The notes: generated from the letters alone by a model not told the origin. Positions 16,850 to 27,116 are shown, counted from the first letter of the stretch. The stretch is DNA of 64,000 bases from Poseidonibacter ostreae (GCF_009208055.1 NZ_WFKI01000009.1:12888-76887), one strand, 5' to 3'. Translations and numbers: made by a program.

Positions 16850-19387
16850 TTAACACTTTAATTTGATAATAAATTCAACTCCATCCTCTTTATTAAAAGC
16901 CTCAATTGTTCCTTGCATATTCTTTTCAATAATAGTTTTTGACATATAAAGGCCAATACCTGTACCTTGATTTTCAAACTTTGTTGTGAAGTAAGGTTCA
17001 AACATTTTTTCTAAGACACTCTGTTTTGCATTTCCACAATTATTTGATATTGAAATAATAATATGTTCTTCATCTTTTGAAACATTTATTAAAACTTTTG
17101 CTTTAAATTTTTCTTTTTTATCTTTTATTAGTTTTGCATCACTTGCATTATTTAAAATATTTACAATTACTTGCTCAAATTCATTTTCATAACTATCTAT
17201 TTTTATATCAATACCTTTTATTTCTAAAGCTATATTATTTCTTTCAAATAGTGAGTTAATAATTTTAGAACTCTTAGTAATTGAGTCTTTAATATCAAAT
17301 ACTTTTTTATCTTTTGTTGGCTGGTAAAAATTTCTAAAATCATCTATTGTTTGTGACATATAATCAATTTGGATTTTTGCACTTTTTATAGAATCATTTA
17401 ACTCTTCTTTTGAAAAGTTCTCAAAATTATCTCTAATAAAATATAGTAATAAATTGATATTATTTAAAGGTTGTCTCCATTGATGAGAAATATTTCCTAG
17501 CATTTCACCCATTGATGCTAGTTTGTTTTGTTGAACTAAAAGTCTATCTTTTTTAATATTTTTATCAACCTCTATTTCAACTTTTTGTTTTAGCTCTTCT
17601 TCATTTAATTTCATTTTTGTAATATCATTTAAATAACCGTATAAACTTATTACTTTACCATGGTCATCTTTGATTAGAATTGTACGATTATAAACCCATT
17701 TTATATTGTTTGAACTATCTATTATTCTATGGATATTAGTAAAAGAAGTAACATCATCTTTTATTGCTTTTTGTATTACTTCTTGTAATTTTGAAATATC
17801 ATCTTTATGAACTAATTTAAAATACTCTATATTTCCATTTAAAAAATCATTTGCTTTATACCCATAGGTACTAATACTATTTGAGACAAACTTTACAGTT
17901 AACTTTTCATCATTAAGCCATCTAAAAACTACAATTCTTCCAAAGTCTGTTAATAGTTCCACATTACGAAGCTCTTTTGTAAGTTTCATCCTACTATCTA
18001 TATCCATTGACATCATTAGCATTCTATTTGAGTTATCTTTTTTAAAAGCTTTTCCTCTTACTAATATCCATTTATATTGATTAGATTTTGCTTTTAATCT
18101 ATATTCACAAGTAAAATTATCTGTTTTAGATTTTACATGAGCTTCAAACTTCTTCAGTACTTTTTCTTTGTCATCTTTGTGAATTAAAGCAAGCCACTGT
18201 TCAAAGTTTTGAACATCATCTCTTTTATAACCAAACATATCAAGCCATTTGTTAGAGAAAAAGATTTCATTTGTATCAAGATTAATATCCCATAAACCAT
18301 CATTTGAAGCAATAATTGCTAATTCATATCTATCTTTCCATTTTTTATATAAAATACTTTTCGTTTCTATTCTCTTGTTATACCTATTAAAAATCGTATT
18401 AATAAATCTTGCAAAAAGATTAGATGTTGTAATTAATAAAAGAGCAACAAAGATAATTGTTAATAAACTCATAATTATCTTGTATTCATAATCACCTTTT
18501 ATTTTTCGTATTTCATCTTCTAGAAAAGTCTCTTTTACAAATATTTCATATTGATATTTTTGAAAAGTATAAGCCAAACTTTTTTCTTTTATTGATTTAA
18601 AATCATCAATTTTATTTATACTAAGCTCTTTTCCTTTTCCATAATAATTAAAAACAGTTTGTTTATTTTTATCATAAAAACAAAAGTATGCATTATTAAT
18701 ATTTTTACTTTTTGCAATTATCGTATCATATATAACTTTTTTTGTTAAAAGATTCATATCATCAACTTTTGAAAAAGCTCCTAAAAATAGCTCTTTTTCT
18801 TTTACATATTTAAAGTAACTTAATTGGATATTTTGCTTTTTATTATCAATCCAATACATAAGGTTATTATCTCCCATATATTGAATATTATTTAACATAT
18901 GTTTTCTAAACTTATTTGTGTTAATTTTTGAATTTGTAAGTCTTGCAAGATTTTCTACTAAAGCTCTTCCATGTAAAACATCATAATTTTTAGTATCAAA
19001 AAGCAAAAACTTAATATCTTTTTCTTTTTCAATACTTGTTATATACTCTTCAAGCTTTTCTAAATGAAGTTTTTTATGTTCAAATTTTGATGATTTTATA
19101 TATCCATTTAACTCATAAACATTATTACTTAGTTCAATCTCAATATCATCAAAGTTTGCACTTGTATTGTATTTGATATTACTAATATAGTTTTTTAGTT
19201 CTTCTTTTTTATAAAAAGTTTCACTTTGAACTAAAAGTTTTGTTTTGTTTTTTTCTTGATAACTAAAAAATAAAAATGTAACTAAAGAAGAGATAAAAGC
19301 TAGAAATATTACAAAAATCAAAGGAGTATATACTATTTGATTTTGAATATCTGAAAGTGTATAAAACTTTTTCTTTTTTAAAAACAT
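16850..19387 (-). CDS. PAS-domain sensor histidine kinase
   Basis: An 845-aa membrane kinase. TM1 is at about 22-42, followed by a large periplasmic Cache-like sensor (about 45-300), TM2 (about 303-325), two PAS domains (about 345-470, with SNDGLWDINLDTNEIFFSN, and 475-595), then a phospho-acceptor region with His635 in GNISHQWRQPLNN and a C-terminal ATPase domain (IVNILNNASDAK, GTGIGLYMSKTII). The SHQWRQPLN form is the common kinase type in this phylum. It starts one base after truA's stop, so it lies at the end of the long leftward gene run, and pairs with the regulator downstream. Confidence 0.92.
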   Translation of the reverse strand: MFLKKKKFYTLSDIQNQIVYTPLIFVIFLAFISSLVTFLFFSYQEKNKTKLLVQSETFYKKEELKNYISNIKYNTSANFDDIEIELSNNVYELNGYIKSSKFEHKKLHLEKLEEYITSIEKEKDIKFLLFDTKNYDVLHGRALVENLARLTNSKINTNKFRKHMLNNIQYMGDNNLMYWIDNKKQNIQLSYFKYVKEKELFLGAFSKVDDMNLLTKKVIYDTIIAKSKNINNAYFCFYDKNKQTVFNYYGKGKELSINKIDDFKSIKEKSLAYTFQKYQYEIFVKETFLEDEIRKIKGDYEYKIIMSLLTIIFVALLLITTSNLFARFINTIFNRYNKRIETKSILYKKWKDRYELAIIASNDGLWDINLDTNEIFFSNKWLDMFGYKRDDVQNFEQWLALIHKDDKEKVLKKFEAHVKSKTDNFTCEYRLKAKSNQYKWILVRGKAFKKDNSNRMLMMSMDIDSRMKLTKELRNVELLTDFGRIVVFRWLNDEKLTVKFVSNSISTYGYKANDFLNGNIEYFKLVHKDDISKLQEVIQKAIKDDVTSFTNIHRIIDSSNNIKWVYNRTILIKDDHGKVISLYGYLNDITKMKLNEEELKQKVEIEVDKNIKKDRLLVQQNKLASMGEMLGNISHQWRQPLNNINLLLYFIRDNFENFSKEELNDSIKSAKIQIDYMSQTIDDFRNFYQPTKDKKVFDIKDSITKSSKIINSLFERNNIALEIKGIDIKIDSYENEFEQVIVNILNNASDAKLIKDKKEKFKAKVLINVSKDEEHIIISISNNCGNAKQSVLEKMFEPYFTTKFENQGTGIGLYMSKTIIEKNMQGTIEAFNKEDGVEFIIKLKC

Positions 19388-19388
19388 T

Positions 19389-20111
19389 TTAATATATCAC
19401 TTTGGCTAAATATAAACCATTTGCTAAAGCAGGAAGCCTATGGATATTTTTTTCTTTTCTTAGTTGTGTTTTTAAATCCTCTATACTTAATTTTCCTTCA
19501 GAAATTTTAAGTAAAAAACCAACCATTAATCTTATTTGAGACCTTAAATATGAATTTGCAGTAAATTTAAATATATAAATATCTTTATATTTATAAAACT
19601 TAGTATCATACACTTCTCTAATAGTTATATCTTTATCACTACCTTGTTTATGAAAGTACTCAAAATCATGAACTCCAATAAACTCTTTTATCGCTTCTTT
19701 TATTTTCTTTTCATCTATATTTCTAACTTGTGTTATAAAATTATTGTTAAAGGCTGTGATATTTTTTGTAGTTACAAGATATCTATAAACTCTTTTCTTT
19801 GCATGAAATCTTGAGTGAAAATCATCTGCAACTTTTTTAATATGATGTATACGAATTGAAGATGGAAGTTGTTGATTTAAAGTAGCTTTTAACTTTGCAA
19901 AATCTGTCCAGAAATCAGGAATAATACAATTAAAAACTTGACCAGTTGCATGAACATCTTTATCAGTTCTACCACTTAAAATGATTTTTGTTTCAATATT
20001 TATTCTTTTAAAAGCTTTTAAAAGTTTGTCTTCTACAGTTTGATTATTTGGCTGTTTTTGTGAGCCTTTATATAAAGAACCATCATAAGAAATAAGAAAT
20101 TTTAAGTTCAT
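19389..20111 (-). CDS. truA: tRNA pseudouridine(38-40) synthase TruA
   Basis: A 240-aa TruA that isomerises uridines in the tRNA anticodon arm. The catalytic aspartate is in LSGRTDKDVHATGQV, and KKRVYRYLV and SYLRSQIRLMVGFLL match family motifs. A longer in-frame start at 20174 would overlap the permease gene; ATG 20111 has TAGGAG upstream and gives the usual N-terminus MNLKFLISYDGSLYKG. It follows the LptF-like gene by eight bases. Confidence 0.94.
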   Translation of the reverse strand: MNLKFLISYDGSLYKGSQKQPNNQTVEDKLLKAFKRINIETKIILSGRTDKDVHATGQVFNCIIPDFWTDFAKLKATLNQQLPSSIRIHHIKKVADDFHSRFHAKKRVYRYLVTTKNITAFNNNFITQVRNIDEKKIKEAIKEFIGVHDFEYFHKQGSDKDITIREVYDTKFYKYKDIYIFKFTANSYLRSQIRLMVGFLLKISEGKLSIEDLKTQLRKEKNIHRLPALANGLYLAKVIY

Positions 20112-20119
20112 AAAATCTC

Positions 20120-21136
20120 CTAATACTCTTTTTGAACAGTTTTTGTATATAAAAAGTAAGTAGCTCCAAGCCAAATAGTAGGTATTAAATATAAAGCATG
20201 TAAAAGAATTGAATCTCCAATTGCTTTAATTAAAACATAGTATAAAACAACAGCTACAAGAGAATAAGAAACTGCTCTATTTTTTTCATATCTTGGATTG
20301 AAATATCCAAATGTAATCACTAAAAAAAGTGATAAAACAGGGAATAGAGATGTTAAAACAAAAAAGCTTAAATCATCAATATCAATATTTCTTTTTAATC
20401 TATCTTTCCAATATTCATATGTAGTTGTAAATCTTTCAATTTTACTACCTGCTATGGAATCATTAATATACATTGATTTAAAATCAATCTGATTTACTTC
20501 AGACTCATCTATATAAAAAGCTTTCCCCTCATTTAGTTTAAAACTAAGATCACCTTTATCATTACTCAAAACTGCTGTTTTACTTAAGATAAATTGGTCT
20601 TTTCCATCTTTTGTTTTAAATAGTTTTACTTCATCATAAACTTTATCTTCTTTACTTTTTATATAAATCAACCAATCCCCGAACTTTTGTCCAAATTCAC
20701 TAGCTTTTATATTAAAGTTTGCCTCTTTTGTTTTTGCTTCTAAAAACTGTTTAGTTAAAAACTTTGTTTTAGGAATTAAACCAACTGATACAACTAATAA
20801 TGAAGCAGATAACACAAGAGTTAAGGGTAGAAAAATCTTTAAAATCTTAACTGGATTTAAACCAAAAGAAGTGATAACCGTAAGTTCATACTCGCTTGAA
20901 AGTTTTGAAAGTGTTATTACAAGGGAAATAAAAAAAGAAATAGGCATAGTATAAAATAAAATTTGAGGAATTACATAAGCATATAATGTAAATAATTCTA
21001 AAAAGTTAATTGTGATAATAGATGTTAAAGAAGCAATTTTTACTAAAAAAACTATAGACGTAATAAAATATAAGCCTAAGAATATTGGGAAAAATGTAAT
21101 TGCTAATTGTGAATATAAATATTGTTTTAATTTCAA
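20120..21136 (-). CDS. LptF/LptG-family lipopolysaccharide export permease
   Basis: A 338-aa inner-membrane protein of the YjgP/YjgQ family. It has three N-terminal helices, the conserved MPISFFISLVITLSKLSSE and TSFGLNPVKILK cytoplasmic segment, a central periplasmic beta domain (about 155-255), and three C-terminal helices. In LPS export the F and G permeases work with the LptB ATPase to pull LPS from the inner membrane. Layout resembles LptF slightly more than LptG, but I cannot separate them by eye. It overlaps the prepilin peptidase gene by four bases. Confidence 0.87.
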   Translation of the reverse strand: MKLKQYLYSQLAITFFPIFLGLYFITSIVFLVKIASLTSIITINFLELFTLYAYVIPQILFYTMPISFFISLVITLSKLSSEYELTVITSFGLNPVKILKIFLPLTLVLSASLLVVSVGLIPKTKFLTKQFLEAKTKEANFNIKASEFGQKFGDWLIYIKSKEDKVYDEVKLFKTKDGKDQFILSKTAVLSNDKGDLSFKLNEGKAFYIDESEVNQIDFKSMYINDSIAGSKIERFTTTYEYWKDRLKRNIDIDDLSFFVLTSLFPVLSLFLVITFGYFNPRYEKNRAVSYSLVAVVLYYVLIKAIGDSILLHALYLIPTIWLGATYFLYTKTVQKEY

Positions 21137-21903
21137 AAAAGTACCTTTAAAATATTTTCTAAATCAAAAAAATAAACACTTAACATTCCTAGTATTAAAT
21201 AAGGTATAAAAGGTGTTTGAATATCTTTTTTTACAAGATTAGAATAAATTGATGGTATTATAGCAAAAATTGCTGCTAAAAATATAGCTACAAGTGCACC
21301 TTTTATTCCTAAAATCACTGCAATCATTGCAATAATTGGAATATCCCCCTCTCCTAATGCTTCTTGATTTTTCAAATCTTCATCTTTTAGTAATCTTGCT
21401 TTTATATTTTGAATATAAAAAGTTATTATAAAATTTAGTAATACAAAGGCTCCAGAGAATAAAAAAGCATTTTTAAATGCTTCAAGTAAAGAAAATGAAG
21501 TAGCAAAAAAAGATAAAACTAATACAATTAAAAGTAAATAATCAGGAACAGCTTTATATTTAAAATCTATAAAAGAAAGAGTAATACAAACATAAAACAA
21601 TAAACTCATATATAAAAACTCTGAACTAAGACCTAGTTTTATAAAAAGAGCAAGTGTTAAACTAGCACTTAATAATTCAACAATAAAATATTGAAAGGAG
21701 ATTTTTGTTTTACAATAAGCACACTTTGCTCTTAGAAATAGAAAAGAAAAAAGAGGAATATTATAATACCAAGCAATTATATGATTGCAAGATGGACAGG
21801 AACTTCTAGGAGTCACAACAGATTTATTTAAAGGAAGACGTAAAATTAAAACATTTAAAAAAGAGCCAATAACTGCACCAAAGATGAAGCTAAATACCTC
21901 CAA
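21133..21903 (-). CDS. pilD: Prepilin peptidase (type IV leader peptidase)
   Basis: A multi-pass aspartic protease that cleaves and usually N-methylates type IV pilin-like precursors. Evidence: GAVIGSFLNVLILRLP at the N-terminus, two Cys pairs in a cytoplasmic loop (CPSC, CAYC) as in PilD, the first catalytic Asp in FIDFKYKAVPDYL and the second in GEGDIPIIAMIA. The start is proposed at TTG 21903, giving MEVFSFIFGAVIGSF, with GAGAGAAG upstream; a GTG at 21930 has no binding site. It overlaps uppS. No pilin is in the window, so its substrates lie elsewhere. Confidence 0.88.
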   Translation of the reverse strand: MEVFSFIFGAVIGSFLNVLILRLPLNKSVVTPRSSCPSCNHIIAWYYNIPLFSFLFLRAKCAYCKTKISFQYFIVELLSASLTLALFIKLGLSSEFLYMSLLFYVCITLSFIDFKYKAVPDYLLLIVLVLSFFATSFSLLEAFKNAFLFSGAFVLLNFIITFYIQNIKARLLKDEDLKNQEALGEGDIPIIAMIAVILGIKGALVAIFLAAIFAIIPSIYSNLVKKDIQTPFIPYLILGMLSVYFFDLENILKVLF

Positions 21904-22573
21904 ATCTTCTCTCTCTACTGTTAAAATCACTTATAATATCATCTAATTCATTTTCATTAAAATCAGGCCAATATGTACTTGTAAAGAACATTTCAGCATA
22001 AGCATTTTGCCATAAAAGATAGTTTGAAAGTCTTATCTCTCCACTTGTTCTTATTAAAATATCAACATTTGGCATACCTGCTGTATCTAAGTTTGCTTCA
22101 ATATTCTCTTCATTTACTTCAAGATTTTTTTCATTTACTTTTTTAACAGCTCTTACAATTTCATCTTTTGAACCATAGTTTAGGGCTAAAACTTGAGTTA
22201 GTTTTGTTCCATTTTTTGTTTTCTCTTCTGTCTCTTTAATAGTTTTTTGTAAAGATTTTGAAAATTTTGAAGTATCACCTATTGTTCTTAACTTTATCCC
22301 ATTTTCTAAATATACTGCTAACTCTTGTTTTAAGTACTTCTCAAGTAATTTCATTAAAAATTCAACTTCTAATTTAGGTCTTTTCCAGTTTTCAGTTGAA
22401 AAGGCATATAAAGTTAAGTATTTAACTCCAATATGTCCGCAATGAGTTGTAATTTTTCTAACAACTTCAGCTCCAACACTATGTCCTGCTGTTCTTTTAA
22501 GATTTCTCTCTTTTGCCCATCTTCCGTTTCCATCCATAATCATGGCTATATGTGCAGGTGCGGTACTATGCAT
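21890..22573 (-). CDS. uppS: Isoprenyl transferase (undecaprenyl diphosphate synthase)
   Basis: A 227-aa cis-prenyltransferase that builds the C55 lipid carrier for cell-wall and surface polysaccharides. Motifs in order: HIAMIMDGNGRWA with the essential Asp at residue 14, GHSVGAEVVRKI, LYAFSTENWKRP, and near the end IRTSGEIRLSNYLLWQ and FTSTYWPDF. All are canonical. It overlaps coaBC upstream by eight bases and the prepilin peptidase downstream, so the genes are translationally coupled. Confidence 0.96.
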   Translation of the reverse strand: MHSTAPAHIAMIMDGNGRWAKERNLKRTAGHSVGAEVVRKITTHCGHIGVKYLTLYAFSTENWKRPKLEVEFLMKLLEKYLKQELAVYLENGIKLRTIGDTSKFSKSLQKTIKETEEKTKNGTKLTQVLALNYGSKDEIVRAVKKVNEKNLEVNEENIEANLDTAGMPNVDILIRTSGEIRLSNYLLWQNAYAEMFFTSTYWPDFNENELDDIISDFNSRERRFGGI

Positions 22574-23837
22574 AATGAGAAAACTCTTTTTCTAAGTTTG
22601 TTAAAATATCTAAAGAAATATCTAGCTTAGAACCCTCAAATTTAAAGGAATTATCTTTTAAGATTAAATCAATTTTATTATCATCTTTTCCAAAACTATT
22701 TGCATCATCTAAAACATTTAAACAAACAGCATCTAAGCCCTTTTTTTCAAGCATTGATATAGCAGATTTAAGTGCAGTTGATTTATCCATTTCTGCTTTA
22801 AACCCTATTGTAATTAAATCACTTTTATCTAATGTTTCTAAGATATCAATATTTTGTTTTAACTCTAAATTCCAAATATCACCTATCATCTCTTTTTTCA
22901 TTTTTCCACTTTGAGGAAATGATGGAATATAATCACTAACAGCAGCAACCATAAATAAAAATGCACGTTTTTGAATAAGCTCAGGTCTTGAATCATCCAT
23001 TAATGTAGCTTTTGTTAAAGTTCCTTTTTTTGCAACTCTAATTGCATCAACTAAAAAGTTTTTCATCTCATCTGAACTTTGAGTTGAAATAATATGAATA
23101 TCTTTAGGTAAGTTTTCATATCCACGTGAACTAACTAAGCAAACATCTGCACCTTTAAAATATAAAGCCTTAGCCATTGATGCTGCCATTTTTCCTGATG
23201 AGAAATTTGAAATATATCTAACCTCATCAATTTTTTCTAAGGTTCCACCACCACTTAATACAACTTTTCTATTTATCCAATACTCTTGTTTTAAAAGTTC
23301 TCTTGCTGTTGCATTAAAAATATCTTCTGGTTCTGCCATTGCTCCGTCACCAACATCTTTACAAACTAACTCTTTTGTTTGTGAAGAAAGAATCTCAAAG
23401 TTACAAAGCTTAAGCATTTTTAAACTAGCTTGTGTAATTGGGTTTTTAAGCATCATAGTATTAGCAGCAGGCGCTAAAAGTTTAACTCTTGGATATGCAA
23501 GTGCAGTTTGAAGAAGTAAATTGTCCGCTAAACCATTTGATAGCTTATTAATTGTATTTGCAGAACATGGAGCAAGAACAAAAATATCAGACCATTTTCC
23601 TATATCAATATGATTATAATCTTGATTTTTATCCCAGTTTTCATTTTTCTCTTCTAGGACTTTACTTTGTGATATTGCTTCAAAAGTTATAGGTGAAATA
23701 AATTTTTTCGCACCCTCTGTCATTATTACACGTACCTTTGCACCTGCTTTTATATAAAGTCTAATTAATTCTAAACTTTTATAAATTGCAATTGAACCTG
23801 TAACACCAACAAGTATTTTCTTATCTTTTAATAACAT
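22566..23837 (-). CDS. coaBC: Bifunctional phosphopantothenoylcysteine decarboxylase/synthetase CoaBC
   Basis: A 423-aa enzyme for two steps of coenzyme A synthesis. The N-terminal CoaC flavoprotein half has VTGSIAIYKSLELI, the His in NHIDIGKWSD, APCSANTINKL and the Cys loop CKDVGDGAMAEP. The C-terminal CoaB half has LSGGGTLEKIDEVRYISNFSS as its nucleotide-binding entry and VAAVSDYIP. Both halves look intact. It lies between glmU and uppS in the leftward run. Confidence 0.96.
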   Translation of the reverse strand: MLLKDKKILVGVTGSIAIYKSLELIRLYIKAGAKVRVIMTEGAKKFISPITFEAISQSKVLEEKNENWDKNQDYNHIDIGKWSDIFVLAPCSANTINKLSNGLADNLLLQTALAYPRVKLLAPAANTMMLKNPITQASLKMLKLCNFEILSSQTKELVCKDVGDGAMAEPEDIFNATARELLKQEYWINRKVVLSGGGTLEKIDEVRYISNFSSGKMAASMAKALYFKGADVCLVSSRGYENLPKDIHIISTQSSDEMKNFLVDAIRVAKKGTLTKATLMDDSRPELIQKRAFLFMVAAVSDYIPSFPQSGKMKKEMIGDIWNLELKQNIDILETLDKSDLITIGFKAEMDKSTALKSAISMLEKKGLDAVCLNVLDDANSFGKDDNKIDLILKDNSFKFEGSKLDISLDILTNLEKEFSHYA

Positions 23838-23864
23838 ATCATTTATCTTTATTTTAATTTTGTC

Positions 23865-25163
23865 TTATTTCTTTTTTTCACTAAAGTGCTTATCATAATA
23901 TCCAGTAACAACTCTTTTCTTTGCACGGCTTGTATATAATTCACCCTCTTTTACATCAGATGTTACTGTACTTCCTGCACCTATCATAGTATTATCTTCA
24001 ATAGTAACTGGTGCTATAAACTGTGTATCTGAACCTACAAATACATTTTTACCAATAATTGTTTTGTATTTATTAACACCATCATAATTACAAGTAATTG
24101 TTCCACAACCTATATTTGTTCCCTCATTGATTTCACAATCTCCAAGATATGTTAAATGTCCTGCTTTTACACCATTTAATAAGGCTTTTTTAGTCTCAAC
24201 AAAATTTCCTAAATGTGTTTCATTTAACTCGCTACCTGGTCGAACCCTTGCCATTGGTCCAATATCAGAGTCTTTAATTACAGAATCTTCAACTATAGAG
24301 TTTGTTTTAATATGAGAGTTTATAATCTTTGCATTTCCTAAAAGTGTAACGCCATTTTCTAAAATAGATTCACCTTCAATTTCTACGCCCTCTTCTATAT
24401 AAATAGTATCAGGTAATCTCATAATAACACCAGCTTTTAAAAATTCATTTTTAATTCTATTTTGGTGAATTACTTCAGAATCTGCTAATTCTACTTTTGA
24501 ATTAACACCTTTAAAGTTTTCTTCATTTACTGCAAGTGGTTTTAAAATTTTACCTTGAGTAATTGCTAATTCGATTAAGTCTGTAATATAGTATTCTGCT
24601 TGTGCATTATCATTTGAAAGTTTTGGTAAGTTCTCAAGTAAGAACTTTGTATTAAACTGATAAATTCCTGCATTTGCAGTAGTAACTGCTAACTCAGATT
24701 CATTTGCATCTTTTTGTTCAACAATTTTTTTAACAGCTCCATTTTCAACAATAACTCTACCATAACCATCTGCACTTTCAAGTTCTAATACAGACATTAC
24801 AATAGTTGCATCAATATCAAACTTTTTAAGTTCTTGCGCTTGAATTAAAGGCATATCTCCATTTAAAACTAATACTTCTTCGTACTTTGGAGTTATTCCC
24901 ATAACAGCTCCACCAGTACCTGGATAGTTTGCATGGTCTTGAATCACATAGTTTATATTTGAGAAATATTTTTCCATCTCTTTTTGAACACGTGCTGCTT
25001 GATGAAATAAAACAACTGTAATATCATCACTTAATTTTAAAGCTTCTTTAATTGAATAATACAACATTTCTTTACCAGAGATTTTATGTAAAACCTTTGG
25101 CGTTGTTGATTTCATTCGTGTGCCTGCACCTGCTGCTAATATGATTATAGACTTGTTATTCAA
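23865..25163 (-). CDS. glmU: Bifunctional UDP-N-acetylglucosamine pyrophosphorylase GlmU
   Basis: A 432-aa enzyme that acetylates glucosamine-1-phosphate and couples it to UTP, giving UDP-GlcNAc. The N-terminal uridylyltransferase domain carries LAAGAGTRMKSTTPKVLHKI and LVLNGDMPLI. The C-terminal half is a left-handed beta helix of hexapeptide repeats (about 250-420) with RPGSELNETHLGNFVE and the acetyltransferase residues around CGTITCNYDGVNKYKT. Length is normal for the phylum. It starts three bases after the ankyrin gene's stop. Confidence 0.97.
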   Translation of the reverse strand: MNNKSIIILAAGAGTRMKSTTPKVLHKISGKEMLYYSIKEALKLSDDITVVLFHQAARVQKEMEKYFSNINYVIQDHANYPGTGGAVMGITPKYEEVLVLNGDMPLIQAQELKKFDIDATIVMSVLELESADGYGRVIVENGAVKKIVEQKDANESELAVTTANAGIYQFNTKFLLENLPKLSNDNAQAEYYITDLIELAITQGKILKPLAVNEENFKGVNSKVELADSEVIHQNRIKNEFLKAGVIMRLPDTIYIEEGVEIEGESILENGVTLLGNAKIINSHIKTNSIVEDSVIKDSDIGPMARVRPGSELNETHLGNFVETKKALLNGVKAGHLTYLGDCEINEGTNIGCGTITCNYDGVNKYKTIIGKNVFVGSDTQFIAPVTIEDNTMIGAGSTVTSDVKEGELYTSRAKKRVVTGYYDKHFSEKKK

Positions 25164-25166
25164 TTT

Positions 25167-27116
25167 TTATCCTTCTAATGCTTCATTGATTTCTTGTTTC
25201 GTATTTTCTACTACTTCTTCTAATGCTTTTTGCATTTTATCATCAATAATATTATTTATTAATAATTTATCAAGATTTTTTTCTTTTTCTTTTAAAAACA
25301 TTGCAACTTTCTTGCTTTTCTTGTTTTTATTGTACATTAGTACACCAGATTTAATAAGTGTTACTGCTAAATCAACATGGTTAAATAGTGCTGCATAATT
25401 TAAAAGTGTGAAACCTGATTTATCTACTTGATTAATATCTGCACCAGCTGCTATTAACCATCTTGCAATTTTATTATTGCCATTCCATTGTGTATGATGA
25501 AGAGCTGTTCTTCCTTGTTTATCTCTTAGAGTTAAATCTGCTTTTTTTGTAAGAAGTTTTTCTACTACTGCTAAGTCATCAGCAATTACTGTTTTATGAA
25601 AGACTGTATAACCACTTTTATCTTGAATATCTACATTTACTCTAAACTTTAATAAAAATACTAAACGCTCTAAAAAAAGTTCTCTCTCTTTAGCATCCTC
25701 AAGTTTTAGTCCATGGTCTACTAAAGTTGATAAAGGAGTATTTCCCTCATTATCAACCACATTAGGATTTATACCATAATTAAAAAGTTGTCTTAATGTG
25801 TCAAAATCGTTATAGATAATTACATCAAATAAAATATTTCTTCCATCTGATCTTTTTTTATCTAAATTTGGTCTGTAATTTAGCATCTTTTTAAATAATG
25901 CAAAATAATCCTCTTCTTCGTAAATATTTGGATACTTTTCAAAGTTTTCTTCTTTAAATCCTTTTTGAATTAACATAATTTCTACTAAATCATCAATAAT
26001 AGTTTTCTCATCTGCATCCATTAATTCAATATCTGCACCATTTTTAACTAAGAAATGAATCATTTTATAGTTTGAATTGCCTTTCATTATTTCATTTAAT
26101 AATAATGTCTTACCATTTATATTTTTTACATTAACATCAGCACCACAATCAATTAAAAAAGATATATGTTCATAATTTTTCTTTTCAACTTCTTTACTTA
26201 ATGTTGTAAGTCCATATTCATCCATTTTATTTATATCAAGGCCATTTTCAATTAAAATACGAGCTAATTCTAGATATTTTGTCTCTTTTGTAATTAGAGA
26301 ATAATTACCCTCAAGTTGTGACAATTGTTTAGGAGTTTGAAGTTGTAAGGAAATAATATATAAAAGTTCATCTAAGATATTTTCACCATTTATATCTATT
26401 TGATTAATATTTATTTTTTTCTTAATCATTAGCTTTAAGATATCAATATTTTTTGTACCCAATAACATAGTATTAAATAATACATTTCGTCCATGATTAT
26501 CCAAACTATTTAAGTTCATTCCAAAACTTATTAATATTTCTGCAATTTTTGTATTCTCTTTTAAAACTGCATTAAAAAGTGGTGTTTCATTGTTTTCATC
26601 AGTAATATCTATATCTTTTATATGATTTACTAACTCTCTTATAATGTCTACATTTCCACCCTCAACTGCATCAAATAATACAGTTCTACCATAACTATCC
26701 AAATCATCATAATTAGGATGAAAAGACATTAGTATTTGAAAAATTTTATAATTTCCCTCTAAGGCAACATCTTGAAGAATTGTCCTATTACTTGAGTTTT
26801 TATGATTGATATCAAAACCATTTTCTAGTAAAAACCTAATCATTACACCATCAGTACGATTTATAGCATCGTCTAAAACTGTTCGCCCGTATTTATCTTC
26901 TACACTTAAATTAATACCATTTTTTATTAAAATTTTTATTGCTTCAAATTTTTTCTTTGCACATAGAGAAAAAAGAATCGTTCTTCCATTCTCATCTATT
27001 GTATTAATTTCTCTTCCATTATCAATATCTTTTTGGATTCTTTGTATATTAATATCATCACTAAATAGCTCTTTTTGAAAAGATTCTTTGGTGCTATTTT
27101 TGAATAACTTGAACAT
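25167..27116 (-). CDS. Large cytoplasmic ankyrin-repeat protein
   Basis: A 649-aa protein made almost wholly of ankyrin repeats, at least a dozen, between residues about 30 and 605. Each has the pattern D..GRT.L..A...........LI..G.DIN. Examples are DENGRTILFSLCAKKKFE, DKYGRTVLDDAINRTDG, DKQGRTALHHTQWNGNNK and DKSGFTLLNYAALFNH. The C-terminal 45 residues form a charged helix. There is no signal peptide or membrane helix, so it is probably a cytoplasmic binding scaffold; no partner or enzyme domain is visible. A good ribosome binding site (AAAGGAG) precedes the ATG. It lies between the Suv3-like helicase and glmU. Confidence 0.9.
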   Translation of the reverse strand: MFKLFKNSTKESFQKELFSDDINIQRIQKDIDNGREINTIDENGRTILFSLCAKKKFEAIKILIKNGINLSVEDKYGRTVLDDAINRTDGVMIRFLLENGFDINHKNSSNRTILQDVALEGNYKIFQILMSFHPNYDDLDSYGRTVLFDAVEGGNVDIIRELVNHIKDIDITDENNETPLFNAVLKENTKIAEILISFGMNLNSLDNHGRNVLFNTMLLGTKNIDILKLMIKKKININQIDINGENILDELLYIISLQLQTPKQLSQLEGNYSLITKETKYLELARILIENGLDINKMDEYGLTTLSKEVEKKNYEHISFLIDCGADVNVKNINGKTLLLNEIMKGNSNYKMIHFLVKNGADIELMDADEKTIIDDLVEIMLIQKGFKEENFEKYPNIYEEEDYFALFKKMLNYRPNLDKKRSDGRNILFDVIIYNDFDTLRQLFNYGINPNVVDNEGNTPLSTLVDHGLKLEDAKERELFLERLVFLLKFRVNVDIQDKSGYTVFHKTVIADDLAVVEKLLTKKADLTLRDKQGRTALHHTQWNGNNKIARWLIAAGADINQVDKSGFTLLNYAALFNHVDLAVTLIKSGVLMYNKNKKSKKVAMFLKEKEKNLDKLLINNIIDDKMQKALEEVVENTKQEINEALEG

